Below are positions 50,755-59,081 of a stretch of 64,000 nucleotides of DNA, piece by piece (position 1 is the stretch's first letter; every line of letters starts with the position of its first letter). The position numbers and the translations under genes were made by a program. Source of the stretch: Clostridia bacterium (GTDB lineage Bacteria; Bacillota; Clostridia; Oscillospirales; CAG-272); contig JAFTKK010000040.1 of assembly GCA_017453325.1 (NCBI GenBank), forward strand, positions 17,273 through 81,272, written 5' to 3'. The notes under the pieces are model-generated. The model was not told the origin of the DNA. It saw only the letters and a program-made list of their open reading frames with translations, and made no database searches.

Positions 50755-50796
50755 AAAAAAGGACGAAGAATTTTTACATTCTTCGTCCTTTTTTAT
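50755..50796 (+). terminator. Terminator after XRE regulator B
   Basis: AAAAAAGGACGAAGAAT stem, TTTTAC loop, ATTCTTCGTCCTTTTTT stem. The next 97 bases to the convergent gene hold nothing recognisable. Confidence 0.92.
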
Positions 50797-50893
50797 TATT
50801 GATATGATCAAAGACAGCAATCTTGTCAAAAGCCTATTCGCTTACCTTTCGGCAATAAAGCCCCTGTAGTGCAAGACGGATTATGACCCTTCG

Positions 50894-51388
50894 TTATTTT
50901 CGCTCAGATGCGGCGCGAAAGGTCTCAAGCAAGCGTGCGTCATGCGCGAGCAGCAGCTCGCACACCCCGTCGCCGTTGCTGAGCGAGACCACGAGCCCCT
51001 TGGCGGGAGCAAGATCGGGATGGTAGTTATAGCGACGCAGGCCGTGCGGTGCACGGCGGTTGGCATCACTAAGCTCCGCCACCGCGGTGATCTCGTCAAG
51101 CCCCACGCGGCAAACGAGCTGCATACGCGCCCCACCGCGATAGGTAAAGACCTCAAAATCAACGCCGCCGTCCTCACGCGCGGTAAGGCGATACAGATGC
51201 TGCAAAATGAGATAGCGCGCCGTGAGCTGAATGACGGGCAGAAGCAGGCAAAGCCCGACACATTGCAAAGCGGCGGGAAATTTTGGCACAAGGGACGCCG
51301 CCGCAAAGGAGGCCATGGCTGCAAAAAAGCAGCAGAACACCGTGATCTTTGCCTTGGCATTGGTGCGGTTTGGTCTTGTTTCGTACAT
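50894..51388 (-). CDS. Hypothetical membrane protein (PH-like, two helices)
   Basis: 164-residue protein with two adjacent membrane helices (about 18-36 and 42-60) followed by a soluble domain of about 100 residues, VDFEVFTYRGGARMQLVCRV onward. This topology recalls bacterial PH-domain-like membrane proteins, but no family is certain. It lies 10 bases after a single-pass membrane protein gene, so the two form a unit. The second of two tandem ATGs (51388) is best spaced from GGAG. Confidence 0.65.
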   Translation of the reverse strand: MYETRPNRTNAKAKITVFCCFFAAMASFAAASLVPKFPAALQCVGLCLLLPVIQLTARYLILQHLYRLTAREDGGVDFEVFTYRGGARMQLVCRVGLDEITAVAELSDANRRAPHGLRRYNYHPDLAPAKGLVVSLSNGDGVCELLLAHDARLLETFRAASERK

Positions 51389-51398
51389 CATATGCTCC

Positions 51399-52121
51399 TT
51401 ATTTACCGTAATTGTCAAGAGCCTCCTGCTCCTTGCCCGTCAGCTCACGCGCAAGCCACGCGCTGTCGCGGTGGTAAAGGCGCAGCGTTCCGTAGGGCGT
51501 TGCCCCGTAATCCACAGCAGCCCCGTAATACACATCGAAATACACCACCAGCACATCCTCGGTAACGGTGACGTTATCAAAGGTATAAATAAAGTAGGTG
51601 TAAAGCGAGGTGGTGGTGACGGTATGAGAGGTGGGTAGGATGCGCTCCTTGCCGATGGTCTCGCTGCCGTCCTTATTGTCCGTTAAGTCATCGGGCGTGA
51701 GATCCTTGACGACTGCCAGGCTGACGTCATAGACCTCGGTGCCGCGGGCGGGACGCTCGGGCAGTGAAAAATCCTTGGCGGTGGCCTTTAAGGTGCTGTT
51801 GTTATAGCGGAAAAGCACCTGCATTTGCGCGGCCTCGGGGATATACACGAACTCGGGCACGGCAAAATAGCCGTAATTCTTCTCGCCCTTGGTGACGGTA
51901 GCCTGCTCCTGCGTTTGCAGCACAAGCCCCTCACCGTGCGTAGCATAGGCGGCGGCCAGCGCCTCATTCGGCACAAGCCCCTCCATTTCCCTCGGCACGT
52001 TATCGGAAAAATAGACGCGCCAGAGCAAAAAGAGCACCATAACAAGGATCGCAAGCCCAACAAGGCCGTAAAGCAGCTTGCCTACGATCCACCAATAATA
52101 GCTTTTTCTCGGTTTTGCCAT
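51399..52121 (-). CDS. Hypothetical single-pass membrane protein
   Basis: 240-residue protein with one N-terminal membrane helix (about 12-35, LLYGLVGLAILVMVLFLLW) and an extracytoplasmic beta-rich domain (YGYFAVPEFVYIPEAAQMQVLFR onward, quoted in part). No known domain recognised. It is probably anchored outside the membrane and co-expressed with the downstream membrane protein. The start is one of two tandem ATGs behind GAGGTG; 52121 is chosen for spacing. It lies 37 bases after the ribulokinase gene. Confidence 0.65.
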   Translation of the reverse strand: MAKPRKSYYWWIVGKLLYGLVGLAILVMVLFLLWRVYFSDNVPREMEGLVPNEALAAAYATHGEGLVLQTQEQATVTKGEKNYGYFAVPEFVYIPEAAQMQVLFRYNNSTLKATAKDFSLPERPARGTEVYDVSLAVVKDLTPDDLTDNKDGSETIGKERILPTSHTVTTTSLYTYFIYTFDNVTVTEDVLVVYFDVYYGAAVDYGATPYGTLRLYHRDSAWLARELTGKEQEALDNYGK

Positions 52122-52158
52122 CATACACCTCTTCGTGCCACGGCGGCACAAGCAAAAT

Positions 52159-53817
52159 TTATTTTCCCGCCTCGGCCGCCAGTTGGCGAAGCGTTAACAT
52201 CACATTGTTTTCTCCCCTGCCGAAATAATCGTGCAGCTTTTTGTATTCCGCATATAGCTTATCGTAAACGGCGGTGGCGGCGGGATTGGGATGATATACC
52301 GTCTCACCGACACCCGACATGACTGCCGACGCCTCCTCATACGAGGCGAACACGCCTGCCGCCATGGCGCCGTTGATGGCAGAGCCGAGGGCGGGCGCTT
52401 GCGAGGTTTTTGCAATGCGGATATCCATATTCAGCACGTCGGCATAGAGCTGCATGGTAAAGGGGTCCTTGCGTGCAATACCGCCCGAGACCACCAGCCC
52501 CGCGATCTCCACACCGCAGGCGCGGAAGTTCTCAAAAATATTGCGCGTGCCGAATGCCGTTGCCTCAATGAGCGCACGCATGAGATCCTCGGGTGCGGTA
52601 CCGAGCGTCATACCCACAAACACACCCGAAAGATCGGAATTGCCCAGTATGCAGCGGTTTCCGTTCCACCAATTGAGCGCCAGCACGCCCGAGGCGCCCG
52701 GTGCTTTCAGAGATGCCTTTTCGATCAGCAGGCGCAGCATGGAAATGCCGCGTGCCTTTGCCTCCTCCACGTAAGCGGGAGAGGTCAGCTTATCGGCGGC
52801 ATAGGCAAAATGGTCACCAAGGCAGCAAAGCCCTGCCTCGTAGCCGAAAAGGCCGGGGACCACGCCGTTTGGCTGCACACCGCAAATACCGGGAACGGGG
52901 AGCTCGCGCTCACCCACCACGAAAAAGCACGCAGAGGTGCCAAGCACCGCGTACACGTCACCGTTTCGGCAAGCGGCAAGCGCGGGCGCTGCCACGTGTG
53001 CATCGGGTGCGGCAGCCGCAACCACAGTGCCCTCGGCAATGCCGAAGCGCTGCGCCGCCTCCCCCGTAACGCGACCGACGGGGGCACCCTGCGGCAGAAT
53101 GGGATAGGGGAGTTTATCGCGCACCACGTGGCGCAGGCGCTCGTCAACGGCGGCAAAGAAGTCCTCGGTGGGGTAACCCTCGCCCAAGGTATATTGGCTC
53201 TTATACGCCGCAAACTGATAGGCACACGCGGGGGTACCCGTCAACTGATAGGTGATCCAATCCCCCGCCTCCATAAAGGCGTACGCTGCGTCATAGACCG
53301 CAGGAGCTTCATCTAAGATCTGATAGATCTTGGGGAACATAAATTCCGAGGAAACAGCACCGCCCGCGCGTGTCAGCCAGCGCTCGCCACGGGCTCTTGC
53401 CACGGCATTGATGCGGTCTGCATAGGGCTGTGCGGCGTGGTGCTTCCACATCTTTACGTAGGCGTGCGGATCATGGGAAAAGGCCTCCTCAAAGCAAAGC
53501 GGCGTGCCGTCTGCGCGCACGGGCAGCATGGTGCAGCAGGTGAAATCCACACCGATACCGACCACCTCTTCGGGGCTGACGCCCGCTTCCTTGATCACAG
53601 CAGGCAGCACAAAGGTCAACGCCGCAATATAATCGGCGGGGTCCTGCAGGGCATAATTAGCGGGTAAGCGCGCGCCGCTTGCCGCAAGGACGGTATCCAT
53701 GACGGCGTGCGGGTATTCCATGGTGGCTTCCCCGAGCTCTTTGCCCGTTTTGGTATCCACCAAAACCGCGCGGCAGGAAAGTGAGCCGAAATCCACACCG
53801 ATTGTATATGTTGCCAT
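52159..53817 (-). CDS. araB: Ribulokinase
   Basis: 552-residue FGGY-family kinase of the AraB type, phosphorylating L-ribulose in L-arabinose use. The start TIGVDFGSLSCRAVLVD is the ribulokinase form (Ser in place of the usual Gly-Thr). The GVDFTCCTMLPV, GTSACFFVVGE and LVVSGGIARKDPFTMQLYAD motifs also match. The length fits AraB (550-560) better than xylulokinase (about 490). The ATG at 53817 follows GGAGG. No araA or araD is adjacent, so any arabinose pathway is completed elsewhere. Confidence 0.92.
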   Translation of the reverse strand: MATYTIGVDFGSLSCRAVLVDTKTGKELGEATMEYPHAVMDTVLAASGARLPANYALQDPADYIAALTFVLPAVIKEAGVSPEEVVGIGVDFTCCTMLPVRADGTPLCFEEAFSHDPHAYVKMWKHHAAQPYADRINAVARARGERWLTRAGGAVSSEFMFPKIYQILDEAPAVYDAAYAFMEAGDWITYQLTGTPACAYQFAAYKSQYTLGEGYPTEDFFAAVDERLRHVVRDKLPYPILPQGAPVGRVTGEAAQRFGIAEGTVVAAAAPDAHVAAPALAACRNGDVYAVLGTSACFFVVGERELPVPGICGVQPNGVVPGLFGYEAGLCCLGDHFAYAADKLTSPAYVEEAKARGISMLRLLIEKASLKAPGASGVLALNWWNGNRCILGNSDLSGVFVGMTLGTAPEDLMRALIEATAFGTRNIFENFRACGVEIAGLVVSGGIARKDPFTMQLYADVLNMDIRIAKTSQAPALGSAINGAMAAGVFASYEEASAVMSGVGETVYHPNPAATAVYDKLYAEYKKLHDYFGRGENNVMLTLRQLAAEAGK

Positions 53818-53859
53818 TATTTTCTTGCCTCCGTAGAAGATTTCAGAGCGATATATTTT

Positions 53860-53888
53860 ATTGTATAACAAATCCCCAAAAAAGTCAA
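53860..53888 (-). promoter_or_regulatory. Sigma-A promoter of araB
   Basis: Minus strand TTGACT (53883-53888), 17-base spacer, TACAAT (53860-53865), ahead of the GGAGG site and ATG at 53817. Confidence 0.75.
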
Positions 53889-53993
53889 ATGATTTCTGTG
53901 TGAACGGGTATTTGGCGGTATTGGCAGATTTTACATTCTCCAAACGGCGGCACTTTATGCTAAAATAAAGAAAACGCCAAGGAGGACTACACC

Positions 53994-55328
53994 ATGAAGC
54001 GACTTTTCGCCGTGGGGTGTATCTCGCTGACGCTTCTTTGTACCGCGACAACACCGCTTGCCGCGCTGACGCCTACATACACCGTAACCGGCACTTATCA
54101 ATCATCACAATATTATAAAAATTTGCAAATGATCACCAAAACGGGTGATGCCGCCTTTGATACCGTGGCTGCCGCCCTCTCGCAAACAGATTATCACGAG
54201 GGAAACAGCAAAACCGATTTTGACGGCAAAAACGGCTCGGGCACGAAAAACTATACCGAATATAATCGCGCCATCGGCACCATCAACGGCTCTTATTCCT
54301 ACGCATGGTGTGCAGCCTTTGCCTCCTGGTGCCTTGACGTGGCGGGCGCGAGAAACAGCGCGGGAGGCAGATTTACGAGCTGCACGCTCTGGGTCGAACG
54401 GCTGCAGGAGCTGGGGCTTTACAGCAAACGCGCCTCGGGCTATATTCCGAAAACGGGCGACCTGATCTTTTTCCGCTCGGCCGACACAACGCGCGCCTCG
54501 GATCACGTGGGGTTGGTGCGCTACGTGAAGGACGGACGCGTTTACACCGTGGAGGGCAACTCCTCAAACAAGGTCTCGCTGCGCGACTATTCCCTCACCG
54601 ACACCTATATCGTCGGATACGGAAAGCCGCAATACGGGGGCGAAACATTGAGCCAAACACTCACCGAGATGGAGGACACGGCTGCGGGGCTTTACATGGT
54701 TACCAACGATTTTGTTAACGTGCGCGCCGCGGCATCGCAGAGCTCCGTGAAGCTTGGCGTTTTGTATCGCGGCACGCTCACCGAGGTCACCGAGATCGCG
54801 GACGGCTGGGGAAGGATCACCTACAACGGCAAAACCGCCTACATATCGCTTGATTACGCGGATTTTGTGACGCCCGTGTTTTACACCGTGCAATATGCCG
54901 CCGAGGAGGCTGAGAACTGCCCGCCGAAAAGCTCTTACTTCAGCTTTGAGCAGACCAAGGTGAGCGACACCGTGCCCCTGCGCGAGGGCTACCTCTTTGC
55001 GCATTGGCAGGATGCAAAGGGCAATAACTACGCGGCGGGCGACACGCTGCCGCAGGGGAACCTTACGCTCTCTGCTGTATTTACCCCCATTCCCGTAGTG
55101 GAGGAAACACCCGAGGAGCTGCCCGTACCCGAGACACCCGCCCCCGACGGGGAGGGTGAAAACGAGCATGTGCCCGGGGCGGGAGCACCCGAGGAGGAAA
55201 CACCCATCACCCCCGCACCGGGGCATGACGAGCGCGCGTCGCGCGCTGCCGCCGAGGCCGGCACCGTTTCGGGTGTGCTGGCTGCCGTGGCGGGCATTTG
55301 GTGGTACGTGAGGAAAATGCTGATATGA
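53994..55328 (+). CDS. Secreted CHAP/SH3-domain protein with C-terminal anchor
   Basis: 444-residue exported protein. A signal peptide (LFAVGCISLTLLCTATTPLAA) is followed by a CHAP-type amidase domain with the catalytic Cys in YAWCAAFASWCLD near residue 104, His in SDHVGLVRYV and Asn in VEGNSSN. Then come an SH3b domain (DFVNVRAAASQSSVKLG onward), one Listeria-Bacteroides (InlB-B) repeat ending HWQDAKGNNYAAGDTL, a Pro/Glu-rich spacer and a C-terminal membrane helix with a short basic tail. It probably hydrolyses or binds peptidoglycan at the cell surface. It starts behind GGAGG and has its own terminator. Confidence 0.88.
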   Translation: MKRLFAVGCISLTLLCTATTPLAALTPTYTVTGTYQSSQYYKNLQMITKTGDAAFDTVAAALSQTDYHEGNSKTDFDGKNGSGTKNYTEYNRAIGTINGSYSYAWCAAFASWCLDVAGARNSAGGRFTSCTLWVERLQELGLYSKRASGYIPKTGDLIFFRSADTTRASDHVGLVRYVKDGRVYTVEGNSSNKVSLRDYSLTDTYIVGYGKPQYGGETLSQTLTEMEDTAAGLYMVTNDFVNVRAAASQSSVKLGVLYRGTLTEVTEIADGWGRITYNGKTAYISLDYADFVTPVFYTVQYAAEEAENCPPKSSYFSFEQTKVSDTVPLREGYLFAHWQDAKGNNYAAGDTLPQGNLTLSAVFTPIPVVEETPEELPVPETPAPDGEGENEHVPGAGAPEEETPITPAPGHDERASRAAAEAGTVSGVLAAVAGIWWYVRKMLI

Positions 55329-55358
55329 CATACAAACATAAATTATTGAAAGGCAAGA

Positions 55359-55387
55359 GGGCGGGTCCGCGTGCACCGCCCTTTTTT
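55359..55387 (+). terminator. Terminator after CHAP/SH3 gene
   Basis: GGGCGG stem, short loop, CCGCCC stem, then six T. It lies in the 194-base gap before the ABC gene, which also holds a TATAAT near 55481-55486. Confidence 0.82.
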
Positions 55388-55522
55388 ATTTGCGGACTTT
55401 GTCGCGCGGTGTTGATAAAAATTTTCTTTCATTTATCATACAACGCAGGGAAAATTCATGCGTTTGTCACATTTGACTGTTATAATAAATTATTATTTCA
55501 TTGATTGAAGGAGGCGAACACC

Positions 55523-58500
55523 TTGCTTTCCCTGCGCGACATTGTTAAAACCTATGTCTCGGGAGATACCGAGGTCACCGCGCTGCGCGGTGTAAATATC
55601 GACTTCAGAGAGCACGAATTTGTATCCATTCTCGGCCCCTCGGGCTGCGGAAAAACCACGCTTTTAAACGTCATCGGCGGTCTTGACCGCTACGACAGCG
55701 GCGACCTGGTGATCGGCGGACGCTCCACCAAGGAGTTTACCGACGCCGACTGGGATACATACCGTAACCACTCGATCGGTTTTGTCTTTCAAAGCTACAA
55801 CCTGATCATGCACCAAACCGTGCTTTCAAACGTCGAGTTGGCGCTGACCCTTTCGGGTGTTTCCCGCGAGGAGCGCCGTGCGCGTGCCATTGCCGCCCTT
55901 GAGCAGGTGGGCCTTGGCGACCAAATTCACAAAAAGCCCAACCAGATGTCGGGCGGTCAGATGCAGCGCGTGGCCATTGCCCGTGCGCTTGTCAACGACC
56001 CCGAGATCATTCTCGCCGACGAGCCGACGGGTGCACTTGACACGGTGACCAGCGTGCAGATCATGGATATCCTCAAAAGCGTTTCCAAGGAAAAGCTGAT
56101 CATCATGGTCACGCACAACCCAGACCTCGCCGAAACCTATTCCTCGCGCATTATCAAGGTGCTTGACGGTAGGGTGACCGAGGACAGCAACCCTTACACC
56201 CCCGCAGAAGAGGCTGCCGCAGCACCCGAAAAAGACGCTGCCCCCGAAAAGAGCACCGCTCCCAAAGAAGTGAGAGAAGCGGCAAAGGTGGGGGAAGCTG
56301 TAAACAAAGGCAAGCGCTCGATGTCCTTTTTTACCGCGCTTTCCCTCTCCTTTAACAACCTGCTGACCAAAAAGACCCGCACACTGCTGGTCTCGGTGGC
56401 GGGCAGCATCGGTATCATCGGCATTGCGCTGATCTTGGCGCTTTCAAACGGTGTAAATCTGTTTATCGCCACCGTGCAGGAGGACACCCTCTCGACCTAT
56501 CCCCTCACCATCTATCAGGAGACGCAGGATATGTCCGCCATGCTCGGTGCCATGACCGCCACCGACAGCAACGCCGATTACTCGGATTCGGGCAAGATCC
56601 ACGTGGACGATTCGCTCGGCACCATGATGTCGGCGATGAGCGCCACGGTCACCAACAACCTTGCCGCCTTTAAAAAATATATCGAAGACAATCCCGACAA
56701 ATTTGAGGGGCTGGTCAACGATATTCAGTACACCTACGACTACAACCTGCAGGTCTTCAATATGGTTGCCGTTGATAAGGACGGCAACGTGGTGACCGAG
56801 GCACGCGAGATCGGTATGGACGTGGTATTCGACCATATGGGCTCCGCCTTTTCGGGCATGTCCGAGCTGATGGAAATGAGTGGCAGCATGGGCGGTATGA
56901 ACGTCTTTTCCGAGATGATCAACAACCAAGACCTGCTTGACCAGCAATACGACGTGATTGCGGGCTCCTGGCCGCAAGCCTACAACGAGGTGGTGCTGGT
57001 GGTGAGCTCGAACAACCAGATCGGCAAAATGACGATGTATATGCTGGGCATGCTTGACCCCGCCAACATCGAAAAAGAGCTGGAAGACCTCATGGCCGGC
57101 AATTACAAGCCCGAGGAAAATCTTTCTTATAGCTTTGAGGAGCTGCTTGACACCAAGTTTATGCTTCTCACCACCGCCGATTTCTTTGTCAAAACCAACA
57201 CCACCTATCAAACCGACGGGGGCGATCAATACGTGTGGGCCGACGTGCGCGAGGGCTTTGACTTTGATAACACCGCCTTTGTCACCGAAAACGGCGTGGA
57301 GCTGAAGATCTCCGGCATCATCCGTCCCAAAAAGGGCGTGGCCGCCACAAGCGTGACGGGTGCCATCGGCTACACCAAAGAGCTGACCGATTACATTCTC
57401 GAGAAAAACGCGGGCAGCGAGGTCATCAATCAGCAAAAGCAGAACCCCACCGTCAACGTCCTGACGGGTCTGCCCTTTGAGCGCACCCACTACACCCCCG
57501 AAAACATTCACGAGCTGGTGGATAAGATCGACGCCGCAACCATGGATATGTTCTACGCCTATATGACGCAGCAGATCCTGACCAATCCCGATTTTGCCGA
57601 CCGCATTGAGGTCACAGACACCGAGTCCTTCCTCGGTATGTTTATGCTGTTGCCCGAGGACGGGCGCGCAGCCATTGTCGAATCGATCCTCACTGCGGCA
57701 AAGGCTAACCCCGACAATACCGAGGGGCTCGGGCGGCTGTGCGACGCTTTGACGGCGACCACGAACGGCATTACCGTGACACCCGACAATCTTGTGCGTC
57801 TGCTGCCCGTGCTTGACCTGCAAACGCAGGTGATGATGGCGCTGATAGGCATACCCAACCCCGAAATACCCGCGATGTCCATACCCGGTCTGATCGCAAT
57901 GGCGGGCGAGGACACGATGCAGCTTATCTATGCGCAGCTGACCGAAAGCATCAAGGGCATGACTGTCAACCGCGAGATCTTTGTGGCGCTGCTCGGCACG
58001 CTGACTGCCGACGACCCTGCGTTTATCCAGCTGGAGGAAACGCTGTACTCCATGGCGCCCCAGATCGACGCGACCCTTGAGAGCGTTCTGGACGTGCTTG
58101 ACGACGCCGAGGCGGCAAAGCCTGCGTCGGTGAGCTTCTATGCAGTCGATTTTGAATCCAAGGAAACGATCGAGAGCCTGATTTCCGAATATAACGAGGG
58201 GGCAGCCGAGGCCGACAAGCTTGAGTACAGCGACCTGGTAGGCACGATGATGTCCTCTGTGACCATCATTGTCGATGCCATCTCCTATGTGCTGATCGCC
58301 TTTGTGTCAATCTCGCTGGTGGTATCCTCGATCATGATCGGCATTATCACCTATATCTCGGTTCTGGAACGCACCAAGGAGATCGGCGTGCTGCGCGCCA
58401 TTGGTGCCTCGAAAAAGGATATTTCCCGCGTGTTCAACGCCGAGACCCTGATCATCGGCTTTGCCGCCGGTGCGATCGGTATTTTGTTCACGGTGCTGAT

Positions 58501-58684
58501 ATGCATTCCCATTACGCTGATTCTGCGCGCCGTTACGGGCATTGCCAGCATCACGGCCGTGCTGCCTCTCGGAGGCGCGATCGCGCTGATCGTCATCAGC
58601 ATGGTTCTGACGCTTATTGCGGGTGTCATTCCCTCTCGCATTGCCTCGAAGAAGGACCCCGTGGTGGCGCTGCGTACCGAATAA
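55523..58684 (+). CDS. MacB-like ABC transporter, fused ATPase and FtsX-type permease
   Basis: 1053-residue fused ABC protein. The ATPase comes first: Walker A GPSGCGKTTLLN near residue 39, signature MSGGQMQRVAIARAL near 141 and Walker B IILADEPTGALD. An Ala/Glu-rich linker (about 225-255) leads to a first membrane helix (about 285-310), a large extracellular domain of roughly 570 residues, and three C-terminal helices ending SRIASKKDPVVALRTE, typical of the MacB/FtsX permease domain. It probably exports or mechanotransmits at the envelope (peptide or lipid related). The TTG at 55523 follows AAGGAGG with eight-base spacing; an upstream TTG overlaps that site. Confidence 0.92.
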   Translation: MLSLRDIVKTYVSGDTEVTALRGVNIDFREHEFVSILGPSGCGKTTLLNVIGGLDRYDSGDLVIGGRSTKEFTDADWDTYRNHSIGFVFQSYNLIMHQTVLSNVELALTLSGVSREERRARAIAALEQVGLGDQIHKKPNQMSGGQMQRVAIARALVNDPEIILADEPTGALDTVTSVQIMDILKSVSKEKLIIMVTHNPDLAETYSSRIIKVLDGRVTEDSNPYTPAEEAAAAPEKDAAPEKSTAPKEVREAAKVGEAVNKGKRSMSFFTALSLSFNNLLTKKTRTLLVSVAGSIGIIGIALILALSNGVNLFIATVQEDTLSTYPLTIYQETQDMSAMLGAMTATDSNADYSDSGKIHVDDSLGTMMSAMSATVTNNLAAFKKYIEDNPDKFEGLVNDIQYTYDYNLQVFNMVAVDKDGNVVTEAREIGMDVVFDHMGSAFSGMSELMEMSGSMGGMNVFSEMINNQDLLDQQYDVIAGSWPQAYNEVVLVVSSNNQIGKMTMYMLGMLDPANIEKELEDLMAGNYKPEENLSYSFEELLDTKFMLLTTADFFVKTNTTYQTDGGDQYVWADVREGFDFDNTAFVTENGVELKISGIIRPKKGVAATSVTGAIGYTKELTDYILEKNAGSEVINQQKQNPTVNVLTGLPFERTHYTPENIHELVDKIDAATMDMFYAYMTQQILTNPDFADRIEVTDTESFLGMFMLLPEDGRAAIVESILTAAKANPDNTEGLGRLCDALTATTNGITVTPDNLVRLLPVLDLQTQVMMALIGIPNPEIPAMSIPGLIAMAGEDTMQLIYAQLTESIKGMTVNREIFVALLGTLTADDPAFIQLEETLYSMAPQIDATLESVLDVLDDAEAAKPASVSFYAVDFESKETIESLISEYNEGAAEADKLEYSDLVGTMMSSVTIIVDAISYVLIAFVSISLVVSSIMIGIITYISVLERTKEIGVLRAIGASKKDISRVFNAETLIIGFAAGAIGILFTVLICIPITLILRAVTGIASITAVLPLGGAIALIVISMVLTLIAGVIPSRIASKKDPVVALRTE

Positions 58685-58697
58685 ATTTTTCCCAAGT

Positions 58698-58729
58698 GCC
58701 GTGCACCGTTTTGGTGCACGGCGCTTTTT
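58698..58729 (+). terminator. Terminator after MacB-like gene
   Basis: GCCGTGCACC stem, GTTTT loop, GGTGCACGGC stem, then a CTTTTTG tract. Confidence 0.88.
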
Positions 58730-58900
58730 GCACGCGCGGCAATCCGACGGTAAGCGAAGTTGCAAAGGGTAAAAACGGCGCTCTTTGTGATAAAAATAAC
58801 AAGCAAGGACGCCTTTGTTCGGCTTGTGAAAAGTTTAACAATTTTTGGGGGTTTTTTCAAAAAAATTATAAAATTGTTATAAAAATTGTTGCTCTTTCCC

Positions 58901-59034
58901 TTGACATGAAAAAGCACATTGTGCTATACTATCTATGGCCGAAAAACGACGGATGCAATCTCTATTGCAAGAGTAACAACGGCCCTTATCGTGTGCCGAC
59001 CGTCGGGAAACAGCCGCATGGTCGGATTTTTCTT
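58901..59034 (+). promoter_or_regulatory. pflB promoter and leader with probable attenuator
   Basis: Promoter TTGACA (58901-58906), 18-base spacer, TATACT (58925-58930). The leader before the ATG at 59082 is about 145 bases. A stem TGCAAT-CTCT-ATTGCA (58954-58969) is followed by a terminator-like hairpin CCGACC (58996-59001)/GGTCGG (59020-59025) with an inner CGG/CCG and a T run (59027-59034). CGACGG (58947-58952) could pair with CCGTCG (59000-59005), opening the terminator, so an attenuator or riboswitch is plausible. The ligand is unknown. The 170 bases before the promoter are AT-rich and hold nothing else identified. Confidence 0.6.
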
Positions 59035-59081
59035 TGTGAAACCGTTAACAAAAAAACAATTCATTTTGGAGGTACAAATAC

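Noticed and set aside
58935-58976. Leader peptide of 13 codons before pflB
   Set aside because: Its ATG lies at or before the expected transcription start and lacks a ribosome site.
58937-59034. ZTP (pfl) riboswitch upstream of pflB
   Set aside because: Part of the 3' side looks similar, but the conserved 5' domain and the CCGCCUGGGC core are not present, so only an unclassified leader is claimed.
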